NCBI GenBank assembly: GCA_037013685.1
Contig: CM072889.1
Span: 5,155,976 to 5,219,975, forward strand
Direction of reading: 5' to 3'
Origin: Acridotheres tristis
Lineage: Eukaryota; Chordata; Aves; Passeriformes; Sturnidae
Length of the DNA: 64,000 bases
The notes under the pieces are model-generated. The model saw only the letters and a program-made list of their open reading frames with translations. It had not been told where the DNA came from and made no database searches. The stretch's first letter is position 1. Every line of letters begins with the position of its first letter. Position numbers and translations under genes: made by a program. This document shows, piece after piece, positions 36,936 to 48,189 of this stretch.

Positions 36936-37106
36936 TAAATGCTTTAGCCTGTTTTGGGCAACTCTCACAACTGAACTCATGAATTGCCATAATGTCTCTG
37001 TACCACAGTAGTTGCATTTCATAGCATTTATACATTCAGCATAAATTCTTTGGGTTCCTTTTCGTGGTGTCTGAAAAGTATTTAATGCTGTGTTCTGCTG
37101 ATACTG
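36936..37106 (-). CDS. Internal exon
   Basis: A near-perfect acceptor (TTATTTCTTTTGCAG) opens 57 codons, QYQQNTALNTFQTPRKG to VAQNRLKHL, including the cysteine pair CNYC. The donor is probably TTA|GTACCA, which keeps phase 0 into the next exon across a 164-bp intron. A neighbouring CA|GTAAAG looks stronger but would break the frame. The acceptor is a CAGCAG repeat, so the first glutamine may be optional. Confidence 0.62.
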
Positions 37107-37523
37107 CTGCAAAAGAAATAATGGTATTATCTGCTTTTTTTTTCCTGGAATAATAGAAACTCCATTGGACTCAGTTTATTATGTCCCATATTGCAGTTAA
37201 AGATCTATATAATTAATTTTCTGTTCAACTTCATTCCAGCACAGGCTTTCAATATGGTGTAAGAAAAGAAGGTTTCCCTATCTTATCGAGAGATATAGGT
37301 GAAATTCATAGGTTCCAAAAGAAATTTTGTACTGGTACAATGATTAACGGCTACACATTTTCACTTCCTATTTGTTCCAATGACCTTCATCCATGATCTC
37401 TTTAACTTGAAGTGTATAATAACACCATCTCACTTCTCCATTTATAAAACATGTTAAAATGTTTCAGTTTTTGAAATGTATGTTTAAATTCAACAGATGA
37501 GAAAAAAAATTAAAAAGCTCTAC

Positions 37524-37565
37524 CTCTGCTATCATTACAACGGGGATGGGTGTCACGCCTACACT
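37524..37565 (-). CDS. Small internal exon (weak candidate)
   Basis: Reads SVGVTPIPVVMIAE to the donor GCAGAG|GTAGAG, in phase 0 on both sides. The pyrimidine tract upstream is poor. The beta-strand-like text and phase agreement are the only support. Confidence 0.28.
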
Positions 37566-37682
37566 CTACATACCCTTTTGAAAATTTTCTTTATTTTCAC
37601 TGTAGGCTTTAATTGGATTATTTTGTCGTTGTGGAATTTAATTCTGAAAGAGCTGCAACTTGGTTATTTAAAAGCTTTCCTC

Positions 37683-37701
37683 TTTTTTTTTTTTTTTTTT
37701 T
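37683..37701 (+). repeat. Poly(T) tract, 19 bp
   Basis: Pure T run. On the minus strand it is poly(A) inside an intron of the gene model. Confidence 0.95.
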
Positions 37702-37994
37702 AACATTCTTTACCTTGTCATTTCACTTGCAGGAAGACTGCTTTGGAAAGTCAATTATTTCTGTTATAATTTCTCAAACTCATGATCTAGGGTAGCAAGA
37801 AACACAGTGAGACCAAGTCAGTCAGTTATGTACTGCAAACTGTGTGCCTGGATTGGCTTAAAAAGCACAAAACAGTTCAATTATAATCAGTTATATAATC
37901 AATTATACATGTCTTTCATGACTGAGAGTTATATCCCCTGTACATGGTAGCTTGGCAAAAATACTCCAAAGAAAACAATTTCGTGTGATCTTAC

Positions 37995-38022
37995 CTTCAA
38001 CTTCAGAAATAATGCCACTTCT
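37995..38022 (-). CDS. Small internal exon (weak candidate)
   Basis: A 28-bp segment EVALFLKLK precedes a very good donor, TTGAAG|GTAAGATC. A stronger acceptor exists at about 38070 (CCTTTTACTTGCAG), but its frame meets a stop. The 5' boundary used here (TGCAG|A) is therefore forced by phase. Confidence 0.28.
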
Positions 38023-38323
38023 CTGCATTACTTTTGCCACTTGTTATAGTTAAACTGTGTACTCCTGAGTGCTGCAAGTAAAAGGTTTATTGATTAGTAC
38101 CAGTAAAATTTATGTACAGGCAATTAAAACAACCATATTTCATTTCCTTCCCCCTCACCCAGCAGATGCCAGTGAAAGTTTATTTGTTCAATGTTGAGGG
38201 ATAAGTAAAATCACAGTGAAAATCTCTACATAAGTCAAAAGATCTAATAAATGAGCAGTCAGTAGAGCTGTGAATAATTGGGGGAGGCATGAAGAACATA
38301 CACTGCCAAATTTAGTTTCTTAC

Positions 38324-38387
38324 TTGGTGAGACAGATCTCCCTGGGGTTATGACAGAGCCCAGAGATGGGAGAATCAGAGAGATTCT
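38324..38387 (-). CDS. Internal exon (candidate)
   Basis: Lies between the acceptor CTGCCTTGTGAG (or the following GAGAG) and the strong donor CACCAA|GTAAGA. It reads NLSDSPISGLCHN then PREICLT, ending with two bases that match the next exon. The start may be 38387 or 38385. Confidence 0.34.
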
Positions 38388-38497
38388 CTCACAAGGCAGT
38401 TCAGAGCAGGGGCTGACCGAAAGATGGTAACAAATGATGACAAAAACGTTCATGGATTTTTGTTCCCGTGATCTGGCCTGTATGATTTCCTCCTTAC

Positions 38498-38538
38498 ACA
38501 CTCTTCTGGCTTGCTAGGAGACCTGACAACTTGTACAC
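38498..38538 (-). CDS. Small internal exon (weak candidate)
   Basis: Lies between the acceptor GGCATTTTCAG and the donor GAGTGT|GTAAGG. It reads VQVVRSPSKPEEC with two leading bases. Overlapping donors GTGTAA and GTGTGT offer other phases, so this is the most upstream point to which I could follow a continuous chain. Confidence 0.28.
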
Positions 38539-40072
38539 CTGAAAATGCCCGTGGTTCTGACAAACTAGACTCTTGAACACGTTATTATGCAGAGTAGATT
38601 TCGTTTATTTCAGAGAAGTCATGATCAAGTTGATACTTGTAATAGACATGGAGGGGAAAAATGTGATCACTGTTTTCTCATCCTTGGTATGACACTTCAA
38701 GGAGATGAGCATTTTACAAGAATCTGAGTAAAACATTAGTCATTTTTCTCATTTGCATGGTGGTCTATAATTTGGAAGTGGAGGCTTTCCAAGCTAGATG
38801 CTGTACAGGGTTCTGTGAACTAGGTAGAATTTTTCCAACTAAATTAAGTCAAAAAAATTGAAATAATTTAAAAGTTAGAGCATAAGAGGTCTGTTGACAG
38901 AAAATAGAGTGAGGCTTTTCAGTGTTTGGCCTTGTAAAGAAGAGATGACAGAGGATCCATTTGTGCTCAGTCTGCGTGTCATATTTCAGGATTAAGCAAA
39001 TAATAATGGGAAGCCAAACTTTATTGATTATGATTTACTGTCCTTGGTGTGATGTAATATTTTTTGCATTTAATTCACAGCCATCAGACTCATGAGTCAA
39101 ATTTGACAGTGTTCTTCTGGAAGCACTTGCAGTCGTCAGTATCAGCCAGAGTGATGGCTCCAAACAGCTGGGGAAAAGGTGAGGTCCTTGGGGCCAGAGG
39201 AATATTGCTGTGTACTACAGAGAGTGTTTGCTGCTGATTTCCTCCTCAGGGTTTCTGGTCTTAATGTCCTACTGGTGAAGTGAAGCATTTTTGATAGAGA
39301 GTTTTAAGCAAGCCCCAGATTGTGTTTCTGGCCATCTCTTCTGCCTGCTGTGGATAATACATTTTGTTCCTTTGCACGCTATTTAAAAGCTGACCTCTTC
39401 ATGACTCTCACTAAGGGGGAAAAACCAAAACAATTCAGAAAATAGATTCAGTCAATTTCTTAACATCCCTGGTTAAGCATCCCGGAGGCTGAAAGAACAT
39501 TCCTCCCTGTTCACAACTCTACAGCACAGATTTTTTTGGCCTGACTTTAATGCTTTGACCTGACGGATAACAATATATAAATATATTACAAATGAAAAAT
39601 ATTTACACTCTCTTTTTAAGCATCATTTGGTATGAGAAACACCTAGAGAAACAGATCATTAAGCTCAGTTTCCTGTGCCCAGACACTGAGTTAACCGAGT
39701 GAGTGGCCAAAGTAGCATGTGACCTTCTCAAATGACCTTAATTTGAACTCTAAATGCATGGCAGGTTCAGAACATTTCAGGATAAGCCAGTCGACTAAGA
39801 CTGTTCCTCTCCAGTGCAAGTGAATAGTGTGGAGACATTAAAAGTATATCAAGCAGTTCACTACTAATTCAGGAAGTCAGGTCAAGTTGAGAGCAATTCT
39901 ACTTTTGAACCGGCTGAGGCTGGAGATAAGCATTTTACACAGCTGTAATTGAAATAGCAAACTTTATGAAGTCAGTCATTGAGAGCTTCTACCATGAATC
40001 AGGATTATTTCATGGACTTAAATCCTCTTTGAGCTTTTACCATAAGTGACTCTTGTGAGTTCATCTTCTCAC

Positions 40073-40109
40073 CAAGGTGTTCCACACTTTCTCAGAAGGC
40101 TCCTTGTTC
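40073..40109 (-). CDS. Exon-like segment (weak)
   Basis: Acceptor TTCTGTAACTTACAG and donor CACCTTG|GTGAGA enclose 37 bp reading NKEPSEKVWNTL in one frame and TRSLLRKCGTP in another. It could belong to the same minus-strand gene. Confidence 0.2.
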
Positions 40110-40319
40110 CTGTAAGTTACAGAACAAATTCAGGGACCTAAACAAAGTCTCATTAGAAGTCCCCCAGCTCCACTGGAAGTGTGAGTTTGATTGTTGATTA
40201 CTCTGTGAACTGGCTCAGGCTCTGTCATGTGCTGATATGACTTTAGCTGTCAGCTTTGACAGGTGTTCTACATAACAGATGCACACCTCCCATGAACCTA
40301 TCATTGAAAAAGTGCAAAC

Positions 40320-40363
40320 AGTGGCACTGTGGTTCCTTCCAGAATCACAGCTTTCTCTGAATG
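40320..40363 (-). CDS. Exon-like segment (weak)
   Basis: After the acceptor GACTAATTTTCCAG the phase-0 frame reads HSEKAVILEGTTVP, typical beta-strand text, before a poor donor CT|GTTTGC. It continues in phase from 40636-40688. Confidence 0.22.
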
Positions 40364-40635
40364 CTGGAAAATTAGTCAAGACTTTTCCCTTTGACCTTAA
40401 ATGACTCTGAATTAAATGCAGAGAGTTATGCCACATATAAAGACATGCACTGGTCTGCTTATGAGTCCCTGTAATTATACCCTGATAGTGATTCTCTTCC
40501 ATTCAGTATTTTTATCCTTTCCTTCCCACCTAGCTTAGTCATTCTAGAAGAAAAGGATTTTCTCCTGGACTCTGTAACCTTTCTCCTTTCTCATTGTTCT
40601 TTTCTGGGGTGACAAACGGCAAAAATGTAAGTCAC

Positions 40636-40688
40636 CTTTACTATCAAAGAATTAAGTGTCTTTTCATGATTACCTGGGCCATGTATTT
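40636..40688 (-). CDS. Exon-like segment (candidate)
   Basis: A strong acceptor (TTCCTGCACTCACATTACAG) and the donor AAAG|GTGACT enclose 53 bp. Only one frame is open, IHGPGNHEKTLNSLIVK, ending in phase 0. Confidence 0.34.
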
Positions 40689-41640
40689 CTGTAATGTGAG
40701 TGCAGGAATTTGATAATCACACAAAAAACCCACACTGATGTACTTAGGGTTGAATCAAGTGTTGTCTCATTAGCATTAAACAGCTATAATGGGATAAAGA
40801 TGAAAATAACTGCAGAAACATGAGGAAGAACAAAGATGAAAAAGAAGATGTGAGAATGGTACAAAAACCTGGTTCCTTATTTGTAGGGTAAACTTGAAAG
40901 GTACCCTTTTCAACCTGCCTGCCTTATAATGTATTCAGAAATGGAAATTAATCAGCAGTTGTTTATAGCTGTGCAAATCTGGCACAGGGATTAGATATGA
41001 TAGTTAGCAAGTAACCTGCAGATTTTAAAACTAAGCTGCAGCTCTTCCACAGAGCTGCCTTTTCCCATTATTTCTTCTCCATAGTCTCAGTATCTGAGCT
41101 TTTTTCCCCTTAACTTTGATGTATGAACATATTTCTCACTGGCTGCTCAGAGTCTAAGATATTATTCCTTTATATTTGGATCTGTTAAATTTTTTTGCAC
41201 TTTATGTGACATTCTCTATTGCAAAATTGATAATTTCAGATATTTTCTGAACCATAATAATCTGATTTTCAAAACAGAAAGATTCAAAGCAAAAATGGTG
41301 TAATAAAAGCTCAGTTCAGTCAATTAGATGTGGTTTATTGCAATTGGTTTTCAGTCAGTTTGTGTGTATCTTTAACTTTTTTCAGCCTCAGTTTGGTCCT
41401 GTTTTGAACCAGAAACTTAATGTTGATACCAGTCCATTTGATCCCATTCTCTCAAATATCCTAACAGCTAGACTAAATTACACAGGTTCTTTACCACTTC
41501 CATGTTTCGTAGATAGAAATTAGTTACGATATCTCTTCCAAAGTGGAGTTAGTCTAAAAGATATGAAAAACTGAAGGATTGGTTATCCACTTATATCAAT
41601 ACAATTTGAGTTTTTCAGTGGAGGCATTTGTCTCTTCAGA

Positions 41641-41664
41641 TTAGTATTAGATTAGATTAGATTT
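41641..41664 (+). repeat. Short ATTAG pentamer repeat
   Basis: Three full ATTAG units and a partial one. Confidence 0.8.
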
Positions 41665-44069
41665 TTTAAATTCCTTAATTCTGAAGAGTCAGTGCAAACA
41701 GATCTTCTGCTGATTTCTAGTGGTGAGTAATTTGCAAAATGGTGGCAGAGATATAATCCAGTGGGATTATTTAGAAATTTCATCTTGAGCTGTTTCTTTG
41801 ACTCTGCCTGGTCTCAGCCAAATTCTGAGGTGCAGCCTCACTGAGATGAGTGCAAAGACAAGGAACATAAATCAAGGGGACACTGCTGTGCTATTGGGAT
41901 GCTACCAAGCAAAAGATGTGGTTTCTCTCTGAAACCAAGCATGTATAGCAGGGTATTTTCTTTATTAGCCTCTGCCAGTCTGATCCAACTGTCATTAAGA
42001 ACACTGCCAATCCTTCTTGTGACATTCAGAAGTTTTGGGCCAGAACTCAGAGTATATTCACAATTTCTCTGTGTTTTAGCACATTAGTTTTATGACAACT
42101 AATAATTTAAATTGCTAATTTACACTGGTGCATGTGTTATCTTAGGTAAAGATTGTTGTGTACTCCACTATAAATAACTCTGTTCCATCAGTTTAGTTGG
42201 ACGGGTCTACCAGAATGGACCCCTTTCTCATTGCTGTATTGAACGGTTCAGTAAATGACATTCTTGGTAGAAGTTTTTAAGCCCTCAACATTTTCATAAC
42301 TATTGATCTGTTTCTGAAGCATGGAAATTCTGCTCTGGGGATGTTATGCACACAAAAACTTGATCTCTAAGACGTTACTTTGTTTTACTTTTACTTTGGA
42401 TAAATGTCATTTTCAGCTGTTCATGAAATTTTCCTCAGATAATATCGAACGATTAAACAAATTTCAGGATTGGAAAGAAACATTGTCCAAGAAAAATATT
42501 TCACAGATAAATTTATTTGTACTGTATTACATCTGACTTTTCAGGCTCGTTTTCTTGAACTAATTTACTGTGATTCTGGTGGGAGTTCTAATCAGTCATG
42601 TTTCACATGACTTTCGTCTCAATAAAAGACCATTACTGATTTACATGCATGTTTGATATGCACAGCTGAACGAAGCAATGTGCTTGTTTATCTGGAGGAC
42701 ACACATCAACCATAGTGCTCTTGATCAGTGTCATGTTCTCTCCCAAGAACACGAACTGTGAACCCACAGAACAGACCTTGGCAAAGGACTTATTTTCCTC
42801 CCTGATTGTTCTGTTTCATTACTCTCTCCTTCATTCAGCTAAAAAAATACTTCAAACACGTGTCTGGGTGTCTATGGTAGCTCATGCTGGTCTCGCAGAC
42901 TATTCAGCTATAATATTGTGCAGTTGAAGGACAATTGCAATGCCAGGAATTGGGGATTATTTGAAATGTGAATGGGTAACAATGAAATGGCTTAGAAAAG
43001 CATCTCAAATTCATAATGATCATTCAGATAAATAATACTTTGCTATTTCCTATCTGTCATCCACTGTGAAGATTTGTGGCACCCTTTGATCAGATGAGTT
43101 GTCCTTGAAGTACAGTCAGAATTCCAGTGTGAAATACCAACTGCTCTGCTGACAGAATGAGTTCAGCCAGCAAGCATCAAATGCTCACTGTGGCACTCAT
43201 TATGGGAACCCAGGACAAAAGAGTTTCAGCCCTCAGGTAGAGCAACCTACAACCTGGGTTGTGCGAGGTCATGAAGGGTTTTAATATTTAACAACTAGTT
43301 CCAGTGGTGCTAATATTATTTAGGGATTAATATTACTTTATTTGCTTCATGAAACAATGCAATAATCTATCCTCACCTGCTAGTCTTGCCAAAGTTATCA
43401 TCTCATTCTTTAGGAAGTTTCTTTATTCCCCCACCACTTAATTTTTATTAAAAGATTTTTTACAAGTAACTTCTGATGTTAGTTCTAAATGTATTGTTCT
43501 TCCTAAGTTTACATTTTTATATAGATAGGCCTGTGTTATAAAAGGAAGATCTGACTAATAATGCTGGTTGTTAGTGTAGGAAATTACTTGAAATGAAAAA
43601 ATAATAGCATAACAATTATATCCCTATTGACAGAATATATAAATTAGCAAGATGATATGTGTTAAGCTTTTAGAATTATGATTTTTGATGACCTAATAAT
43701 TGAAGGAAATTAATATCTATTCCCTCAGTCATCAGTCAGGGAATATGTCTATACAAATTATTTAGCCCTACCATGCGGGTTTAACTTTGTTTGAATTTAC
43801 TGATTTCATGTTGAATAGTTGTCATCCATATTCATGTAGGCCCTGATTATGCTATGGAGCTGCTGAACTCTGCAAATTACTTCATAACTTTCATGTTTTC
43901 ATCATCCACAAGTTCCCTCTGGCTCAAACATCTGAGTTGCTTTTGTATGAAAATAAAGTTTGATAAAATACAACAATATAAACTACACCGTGTACTCCTG
44001 ATTTTTGCTTCCCACATGGAAACAAAAGTAGCTTCAGCAACATTTGGATCCAGGAGCCACTTCCTTTAC

Positions 44070-44117
44070 CTACAGTGCAGCCTTATCCTTAAAGTTTGTT
44101 CTGTCACTTTAATTTTT
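44070..44117 (-). CDS. Exon-like segment (candidate)
   Basis: A very strong acceptor (CTAAAATCTGTTTCAG) and donor (TGTAG|GTAAAGG) enclose 48 bp with a single open frame, KIKVTEQTLRIRLHC. Together these make it one of the better upstream candidates. Confidence 0.35.
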
Positions 44118-45019
44118 CTGAAACAGATTTTAGATGTGACAGAAGTGACCAAGGGGCTGACTTGAAGAAGCTCATGCTGCTGCTGGTATGGAACAGGGAA
44201 TACTTGAAAACAAACAAGTATTTGAATGCAAAGTAAGGATGATTGTAGTTAAAGTAGAGAATTCTACTCCCATAATGGAGTAAAAACACTTTCATATATA
44301 CCCTTTCCACAGTAATTTAAAAATGGAAATTTCTTGACCACATGAAATACTTTGTGTGGGTGAAGATCTTATGTCAAAGCACAAACACTTCAGACAGGTT
44401 TATGTTGTGTTTTAGACTGAATGCAAGCTTCAGATTTTATTCTTCCATCACTATTCAATCAAACATGAAATGAAAGACAATCATATACTAGAACTGAAAT
44501 AATTATTCTGTTACATGCAGTGCACTTTTATTCTGACACTAGCTCCAGCTTTGCTTTTGCGTGATGAAGAAATAAAAATTGACTAATGACTTTATGAATA
44601 AGGTCTTATAAATTAAAAGAATAACAAATGCATGTAGATCAAATATACCCTTCATGTAATATATATATCCTTTATTCATTCAATAAATCTTGTTATGCTA
44701 ATACAGATACATACTCTGCAGGGTCTAAATATCTGAGGATATACTTTTCTATCAAGTATTACAAAGATCTAGGTATTATGAATATGTTAAATCCCTCAAC
44801 CTTATTTTAAGGCAGTGAATAGGTCACAGATGAGCTTCATGATCTATTTTGCCATGAGCAAACTTATCCCTTTATTAGCAGAAAAGGTTTTTTCTAAATA
44901 ATAATTTTTGCGATAGGCTCATAAACTTCCTTTAATAAAATAAAATAGTAATATATTGATTTTATGCATTATAAGTGTAATCTTTTTACAGGCTGAGGAA
45001 AGTGCTTCTGCTCAGAGAG

Positions 45020-45415
45020 CTGGAGCACCTTTCCTACAAAGATGGCTGAGAGAGTTGTTCAGCCTGGAGAAGAGAGAACTCTGGGGAGACCTTAGAGGAC
45101 CTTTCAGCCCATAAAGGGGTCATGAAAAAGACAAAGAGTGACCTTTTACACAGGCAGGTAGTGATAGGGCAAGGAGGAATGGTTTTAAACTAAACCCAAG
45201 AGATTTATACTAGATGTTAGAAATCCTTCCCCTGTGAGGGTGGGCAGGGCTGGCACAGGGTGCCCCGAGCAGCTGTGGCTGCCCCTGGATTCCTGGCAGT
45301 GCCCAGGGCCAGGCTGGAAGGAGCTTGGAGCAGCCTGGGACAGTGGGAGGTGTCCCTGCCATGCCAGGGAATGGTGCTGGGCGAGCTTTAAGGTACTTTC
45401 CAGCCCAAAACAAAT
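45020..45415 (+). repeat. CR1 LINE 3' fragment
   Basis: Typical avian CR1 3' text: CTGGAGCACCTTTCCTAC, GTTGTTCAGCCTGGAGAAG, GGAATGGTTTTAAACTAAAC, then GGTGTCCCTGCCATGCCAGG and TTTAAGGTACTTTCCAGCCC. It is 5'-truncated and opposite in strand to the gene at 30-38 kb. Confidence 0.92.
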
Positions 45416-46138
45416 AAAGATCAGACAATTTCCCACATGAGTTCATTGCCTGCTTTCATAACAGGTTTCCAAAGAGTCTCCAGAGCAGAAAAGGGATGCA
45501 CTGTGCTCACCCCTGTGATGTTAGTCACAATCATTATCACCTCTTTGAAAGGAGGGTAACAGGGCTGAAAGCGTGTCAATCCCCACTCAGGTACGATAGT
45601 TGCAAATTTAACAATAGATAGAAATTATGTTCTTCAATCATAACATTTATTGTTGATGTTAGTCTTCAGAGTTACTTGGACTCAAGTGACAATCTATCAG
45701 AATAATTTTCTGTGAAGACGAGATGTAATTTTGGCCACTTTTACATGACAATTTCTTTCTTTAGTGATCTTTGACAGTTGAATTGATCAAATTTCAGTTC
45801 TAAACAGTCTGAAATAGTCTACATCTGGGAAAATTTTCAGGATAAAAGCAAGTCTTCTGTTTTATAGGTAATTTCCCACATGACTAAGGGACAACCGAAG
45901 GTTGTTTTTCTCTCTTTTGAGAAGCTAGCTCCAACGCATTAATTTTTATTATTATTAATTGATTATCCTAATACTGTTAATATTTAATAACTGTTAAGTG
46001 TTCTAGGAATTTAGAGCCTGGAATATATCTTCTTTTAGCTAGATTTCATAGACATAGGCCAATCTTCTTACTGCCCTGATTCTGCATTCAGTCAAAGATC
46101 CTACTGCCTTAGTGGTGTGGGTTCAGACTCTTTGTATG

Positions 46139-46154
46139 GTGTGTGTGTGTGTGT
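46139..46154 (+). repeat. (GT)8 microsatellite
   Basis: Uninterrupted GT dinucleotides about 145 bp upstream of the solo LTR. Confidence 0.95.
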
Positions 46155-46298
46155 AAGGTGAATACCTGCCTAGCTTTTCAGTCAAAAGCTACATTAAATT
46201 TTCCTGGTGCGACTCAAGCTCACAAAAGGACGGAAATTGTCAGCATTAAGCTTCTAAGATTTTGCTGCAAAAGTGTGATTTGAAGTTAGGTTACAGTG

Positions 46299-46970
46299 TG
46301 TCCTAGGTTGATGTTATGGTGTTTGTATCTTCAATCGTGTGTTCTGATTATGTTTGGTATTATGTCCTGTGCTTTCAGGACTGACTCTGAAAGTGAAGCT
46401 TTGTTTTGTCTTGTTATCAGCCGGCTCACCTCCCCCATGGTCTATGTTTAGGAGAGGTTTTAGCTCTGCTTGCTTGCCTGCTTGCTCGCTTCTGCCTCTT
46501 TTTCTTTCCTTCGCTTTGCCCTTGCTTTTGCTTGTTAGCTAGTTCAGCTAGGCAGTCCAACTTTTTCCCTGGACTGTTTTCCTTTTCCACCCCGTCCCCT
46601 CCCTCTCCTGGATACCATCTGAACCTGTTCTGGACGGGGACCTGGGTAACCCCAAGAAACACCGGGAGTCTACACTCTGTCACCTGCAGCAGTCATTCTC
46701 CAGCGCCAGAGACTGATAACTGGGCGACCACTCGCCGGAGAGACTGAGTTTGCCATCCCTTCAGAACGGTGAAAGAGTTTTTTTGTCAGCTGGTGTTGTT
46801 GTTTCCCTGTGCTGGGGAGTGTTTTGCTTGTTAAATAAACAGGTCTTTTTTCTCACTCTTCTCTGAGGCAATTCTTCCCGAACCCGGTGGGGGGGGAGGA
46901 GTCGTGGGGTTTGCTGTCTGGGGGCTCCTTCCGGAGGTTTTTTCTCCCAAATTTTCCCTAAACCAGGACA
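46299..46970 (+). mobile_element. Solo LTR of an endogenous retrovirus (ERVL-like)
   Basis: A 672-bp element with inverted ends TGTCCTAGG and CCAGGACA, flanked by the 5-bp target duplication CAGTG (46294-46298 and 46971-46975). AATAAA at 46834-46839 lies about 130 bp before the 3' end, as expected for the R-region poly(A) signal of a plus-strand LTR. A CT-rich tract lies in the middle. There is no internal viral sequence, so it is a recombined solo LTR. The 113-codon open frame inside (46406-46747) is not a gene. The intact ends suggest it is fairly young. Confidence 0.88.
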
Positions 46971-47404
46971 CAGTGGTTCCCTGTTGTGCCTAGATCCTGC
47001 TCACAAATGTCTGTTTTTCTGTTAGTGCAGACAAAAGTTAAAGTGAAGTCTTTTTAAAAGTTAGGAGGGATAAAAGAATCCCCAGGCTCTTCTAGGGATA
47101 TAAAAGCATAAAGGACTGCAGTGACTGAGGTTTTGAGAATCAGAAAATTTCCTTTGTGTGTCAGTCTGGAAGTGGCAAATGGGGCTGAACAAGGGTAGCT
47201 CTGTCTTGAGGACACAAGAGCATTACGAAATATGTTGTCACCCCATGAAGAGCCACATAACCTGTCTGTGTCACCTGTTATAACACCTCAGAGAGCCTCC
47301 ATGGTTAAATGACTGTCATTTGATCATTCTACACTATCTTATTATTTCACTAAGCCTAATAATTTACAAAATTCTGTTTGACTCTACAGATGGTTTTCCA
47401 TTAC

Positions 47405-47435
47405 CTTAAAACTAAGCCTTTTCAAACACACTTTT
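47405..47435 (-). CDS. Exon-like segment (weak)
   Basis: Acceptor CTCTCCACCCCTCCCTAAG and donor TTTTAAG|GTAATG enclose 31 bp, with only the frame KVCLKRLSFK open. Confidence 0.25.
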
Positions 47436-48156
47436 CTTAGGGAGGGGTGGAGAGAGAAATATTTATCTTTTAAGGTAATGAGCCAGGGCAGTGTCAGTCT
47501 GCAAATTAGGAGACAAATGGATCAAGGCAAGTGAAAATGTAAGAATTCTTCCTGCACAGGCTTGATAGCTACAATACGAGTGTGATGGAAGGAGGAAGTT
47601 GTTCATTTGGTAACTTTACATAAAACACAACTGTTCTTGTGTGTATGTGAACTTTGCAACGTTTTGCTTGAAGGCCTCTGTGTAATCCTGGGTAGTAGAT
47701 CAAGCAGGTAGTGCAGATAAATTGCAGGACTCTTCCCCTCAGGGATGGAATAAATTCAGCAGTTGCTTAAGCACTGAGGTAACAGTATCTTGTTCCTAGG
47801 GTCATCCTATAAATATTTATAATTTCATAATTAGTACAGAGTCAGTTGCTGTGGAGCTAATCAGTAGAAACTGATAAAGAGAAGAATTTTTAATGTGTCC
47901 TATTTAAGTGCAGCTCCTCCACCCCTACAACACTTAGGGGAAATAATTTCTAATTCAGACATAATTTTCCAGTTTGAAATAGTTATGCTGCTAAGGCCAC
48001 ATTAGGAGTTCAGTGTGGCATCTAACCTAACAGAAAGTGATTCTATACATGTAGAATGAATTAGATATTAGAATACAGTGAAAAATAACAGGAATGATAT
48101 CTCACAGTTACTGTTTCAAAGATGTCTTAACATTCAAAGTTAGAATTTATTTTTAC

Positions 48157-48189
48157 CTTTTCTTTCTATTTTTCTTTTGAGAACATATC
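48157..48189 (-). CDS. Exon-like segment (very weak)
   Basis: Acceptor GTAAGCTCACAG and donor GAAAAG|GTAAAA enclose 33 bp. Two frames are open. Composition is strongly A-rich, so chance is likely. Confidence 0.13.

Larger units (their letters stand above)
30276..38538 (-). other. 3' part of a multi-exon protein gene (unidentified; possible ASH-domain cilia protein)
   Basis: Seen: on the minus strand a set of open segments bordered by AG and GT dinucleotides can be joined with matching codon phase, from about 38538 down to a stop at 30276-30278. The joined product is about 575 residues. The 3' end is the firmest part, with two long exons, a short intron and a poly(A) signal. Exons are mostly 30-190 bp, as in large vertebrate genes. 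Family knowledge: ASH/MSP repeats of axonemal proteins such as HYDIN and CFAP47 show a pattern of VPP, then a hydrophobic strand, then G before another strand. Comparable strings occur here at 35021-35091 joined to 34761-34891, and at 32066-32191 joined to 31453-31493. Inference: this is the C-terminal part of such a protein. The gene very probably starts beyond 38.5 kb. No paralogue or symbol is certain, and some internal junctions use poor donors. Confidence 0.6.
38540..44990. other. Probable intronic or intergenic sequence with a few exon candidates
   Basis: Apart from the listed exon-like segments nothing is identified. A minus-strand segment near 39173-39050 has an excellent acceptor (CACCTTTTCCCCAG), and a plus-strand acceptor at 41385 precedes PQFGPVLNQKLN. 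Neither could be connected to a model. Confidence 0.4.

Noticed and set aside
38040..38075. Strong acceptor CCTTTTACTTGCAG upstream of the 37995-38022 candidate
   Set aside because: Using it puts a stop codon in the frame needed by the rest of the chain.
40780..40840. Very strong minus-strand acceptor (TTCTTCCTCATGTTTCTGCAG)
   Set aside because: All three frames after it reach a stop before any usable donor.
46406..46747. 113-codon plus-strand open frame rich in Leu and Ser/Pro
   Set aside because: Lies wholly within the solo LTR, which has clear ends and a target duplication.
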